64,000 nt of DNA from Leptolyngbya sp. Cla-17. Its GTDB lineage: Bacteria; Cyanobacteriota; Cyanobacteriia; Leptolyngbyales; Leptolyngbyaceae. The notes beneath the pieces were generated by a model. That model had not been told where the DNA came from, made no database searches, and worked only from the letters and a program-made list of their open reading frames with translations. Position 1 is the first letter of the stretch; every line of letters starts with the position of its first letter. Made by a program: the position numbers and the translations under genes. This document shows, one piece after another, positions 62,305-64,000 of the stretch. The stretch lies in assembly GCF_016807185.1 (NCBI RefSeq), contig NZ_JAEVYN010000002.1, forward strand, positions 738,528 to 802,527. The letters run 5' to 3'.

Positions 62305-63294
62305 ATGTCCTTTAAATATTCTTTTATTGTCCCGATTTTTAACGAAGAGGAAACGCTTCCAGAACTTTATCGTCGCCTCAAAATAGTGATGAAGCAAATG
62401 GATGGAACCGTTGAGCTAATTTTGGTCAATGATGGGAGCCGCGATCGCTCTTTAGCCATAATGCGCGAGCTACACGACCAAGACCCGCACGTTTGCTACA
62501 TTAGCCTTGCCCGTAACTTTGGGCATCAAACTGCCGTTACTGCTGGATTGAATTTTTCCCGTGGACAGGTCGTTGTCATCTTAGATGCAGATTTGCAAGA
62601 CCCCCCCGAACTGATTCCCAGCATGATTGAACAGTGGAAGCAAGGCTTCGATGTGGTTTACGCTCAACGTACCCAACGCCACCGTGAAAGCTGGTTTAAG
62701 CGACTTACTGCTTACGGGTTTTATCGCATTCTTAAACAACTGGCAGATGTCGATATTCCAACTGATACCGGTGATTTTTGCCTGCTCGATCGCCAAGTGG
62801 TAGATGTGCTAAACGCCATGCCAGAGCGCAATCGTTACATTCGAGGGCTGCGATCGTGGATTGGATTTCGTCAGACTGCTGTGTTATTTGAACGCGACCC
62901 CCGCTATGCCGGAACAGTGAAATACACCTTTCGTAAATCGCTAGCTTTAGCTATTAATGGGCTTGTATCCTTCTCCACAGTGCCCCTACGCCTCTCTACC
63001 TACCTGGGTTTCTTCTCAGCCATAATGGCGCTGGCGATGGCATTTTTAGTTCTTTATTGGCGATTAGCTCATCCAGAGTCACCCATCACCGGACACGCAA
63101 TCGTCGCTGCTGCCGTATTTTTTCTAGGAGCTGTACAGCTTTTCAGCATTGGCATCCTCGGCGAATACATTGGGCGGATTTACGAAGAAGTGAAAAATCG
63201 TCCGCTTTATACTCTGTCAGAAGTTGCAGGCTTCAAAGCGTTGCAACCTACACAAACTTATTTAAGTCGGCAAGAAGTGACTCAGGAAAGATAA
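62305..63294 (+). CDS. family 2 glycosyltransferase, DPM1/GtrB/ArnC-like
   Basis: The 329-residue membrane-anchored transferase probably passes a sugar from a nucleotide donor to a polyprenyl phosphate. The catalytic domain has FIVPIFNEEETLPELYRRL, ELILVNDGSRDRS, VVILDADLQDPPELI (DxD) and TDTGDFCLLDRQVV. Two C-terminal membrane spans (LGFFSAIMALAMAFLVLYW; VAAAVFFLGAVQLFSIGIL) and the end LGEYIGRIYEEVKNRPLY are characteristic. Donor and acceptor are unknown. Confidence 0.9.
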   Translation: MSFKYSFIVPIFNEEETLPELYRRLKIVMKQMDGTVELILVNDGSRDRSLAIMRELHDQDPHVCYISLARNFGHQTAVTAGLNFSRGQVVVILDADLQDPPELIPSMIEQWKQGFDVVYAQRTQRHRESWFKRLTAYGFYRILKQLADVDIPTDTGDFCLLDRQVVDVLNAMPERNRYIRGLRSWIGFRQTAVLFERDPRYAGTVKYTFRKSLALAINGLVSFSTVPLRLSTYLGFFSAIMALAMAFLVLYWRLAHPESPITGHAIVAAAVFFLGAVQLFSIGILGEYIGRIYEEVKNRPLYTLSEVAGFKALQPTQTYLSRQEVTQER

Positions 63295-63447
63295 AAGGGG
63301 CAGTCGTATTTTAGACAGGTTGGTTTAAATTTAGAAAAGCTTTAAGGTGAACCACTTGACCAAAAGCACCAATACTGTGAAACATTACCAGTACTGGAAC
63401 TATCCAACACTTGGTGTAGCTTCACCGTATGGCAACGAACCTTGCTT

Positions 63448-63798
63448 TTACTCTGTTTTGTTTGGAAAAGTACATTCAACAGTAATTTTGAGATTGCTTT
63501 CCGCCGTTCCCTTTGTAACGTAGGGAATTCCTGCCTCTCCAGTAATTTTGATGCCAAACTCCAATGTCACTTTGTTTATATTTGCATTTGCGACCTCCTT
63601 AAATGCATCAAGTGTGTAGGTTGTATATGCACCAATGGTTTCTTTAACTGTGTCAAACGCTTGAACCAGTTTTTTCCCATCTTTCGTAATGGGTCTTCGC
63701 TCCAAACCTGTTTCAAGCTCAGGAGCATCTACATTTTCTGTTGCTTCAATGTAGATAACTCTTCCATTGTCTAGATGAATGGGGGTTAACTGAGTCAT
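63448..63798 (-). CDS. CU044_2847-family (Trypco1, trypsin-co-occurring) domain protein
   Basis: The 116-residue small protein starts MTQLTPIHLDNGRVIYIEA, with VQAFDTVKETIGAYTTYTL in the middle and the strand NKVTLEFGIKITGEAGIPYV near the end. This pattern matches the CU044_2847 family, whose domain is named for frequent linkage to trypsin-like proteases and is seen in conflict or effector systems. The upstream region on this strand runs off the window at 64000, so any partner protease is not visible. Base composition is more AT-rich than the core genes. Confidence 0.7.
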   Translation of the reverse strand: MTQLTPIHLDNGRVIYIEATENVDAPELETGLERRPITKDGKKLVQAFDTVKETIGAYTTYTLDAFKEVANANINKVTLEFGIKITGEAGIPYVTKGTAESNLKITVECTFPNKTE

Positions 63799-64000
63799 TT
63801 TATTGAAATTCCTCTATAGAAATTAATGTAAATCCGATTCTGTAATCCTACATGAGGTGTAGAATCTTGAGCTAATGGCTTCCCAGTAATTGCACTCAAG
63901 AGAAACATATTTGTTTACCTTTATACCCAACAAATTACGTAAAGCTGGTAGAATCTTCGTAATTTTGTCGTTAAAACATTCTAAGCAAATCCTTTAAGAG

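Noticed and set aside
1..64000. tRNA, rRNA, prophage or known anti-phage operon
   Set aside because: No cloverleaf or rRNA stretch, phage structural genes or recognised defence operon was seen; the group II RTs have the maturase region and domain V of introns and are not retron or DRT reverse transcriptases.

Overview
The window is a piece of a cyanobacterial chromosome, probably from a filamentous Leptolyngbya-like or related lineage. The evidence is the very high density of GCGATCGC/GCGATCGA (HIP1-type) octamers, chlorophyll synthase (chlG), a CpcS-type phycobilin lyase, a Get3d-type ArsA ATPase with an alpha-crystallin-like tail, HemJ, and several small cyanobacterial proteins (DUF2811, DUF2862). 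The genus is my inference. No rRNA, tRNA or CRISPR array was found.

Layout. 1-5.3 kb: end of a multi-PAS sensor protein, tatC, a TIGR03790-type lipoprotein, hemJ, a DUF2811 gene, then a 560-base gap with five helically phased TGTGGAAAA-type DnaA boxes (5171-5244), a candidate chromosome origin. 5.3-6.8 kb: an FeS-type cryptochrome/photolyase. 6.9-9.75 kb: an IS1-family element directly followed by a group II intron. 9.9-18.5 kb: metal efflux, EVE-domain, methyltransferase, LtrA, aroA and hypothetical genes, with one IS630-type element. 18.7-24.6 kb: a lipoprotein whose end was rewritten by an IS630 element, clpB, and a sensor-gene remnant cut by another IS630 element. 24.7-34.9 kb: one surface-protein gene (beta-barrel followed by parallel beta-helix repeats) broken into pieces by an IS1 element, a second copy of the group II intron, and a nest of at least five IS630-type elements or fragments. 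34.9-64 kb: ordinary chromosome, with an APH/AAA fusion kinase, GNAT, a cupin-isochorismatase pair, a helicase, mutS2, PBP1A, chlG-get3d, hisF, a response regulator, ruvC, an aspartic protease, a PAS histidine kinase, cpcS, bioD, a Ser/Thr kinase, yqeY, prs, a pentapeptide protein, a GT2 glycosyltransferase and a Trypco1-domain protein.

Main observations. (1) The broken surface gene can be rebuilt in frame by removing the IS1, the intron and the IS630 nests and correcting one extra base, giving about 894 residues. (2) The reconstruction fixes the intron ends (GTGCG...CGAC). It also shows that both intron copies sit behind the same 14-base 5' exon, and that in both an IS1 lies at the same position inside that exon, in opposite orientations and without an 8-10 bp target duplication. 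(3) Heptameric repeats and palindromic repeats occur between genes and also inside conserved enzyme domains (MutS2 ATPase, histidine-kinase ATPase). (4) Five transposases are split at A8/A9 runs and related IS630 copies at a common site, consistent with programmed -1 frameshifting.
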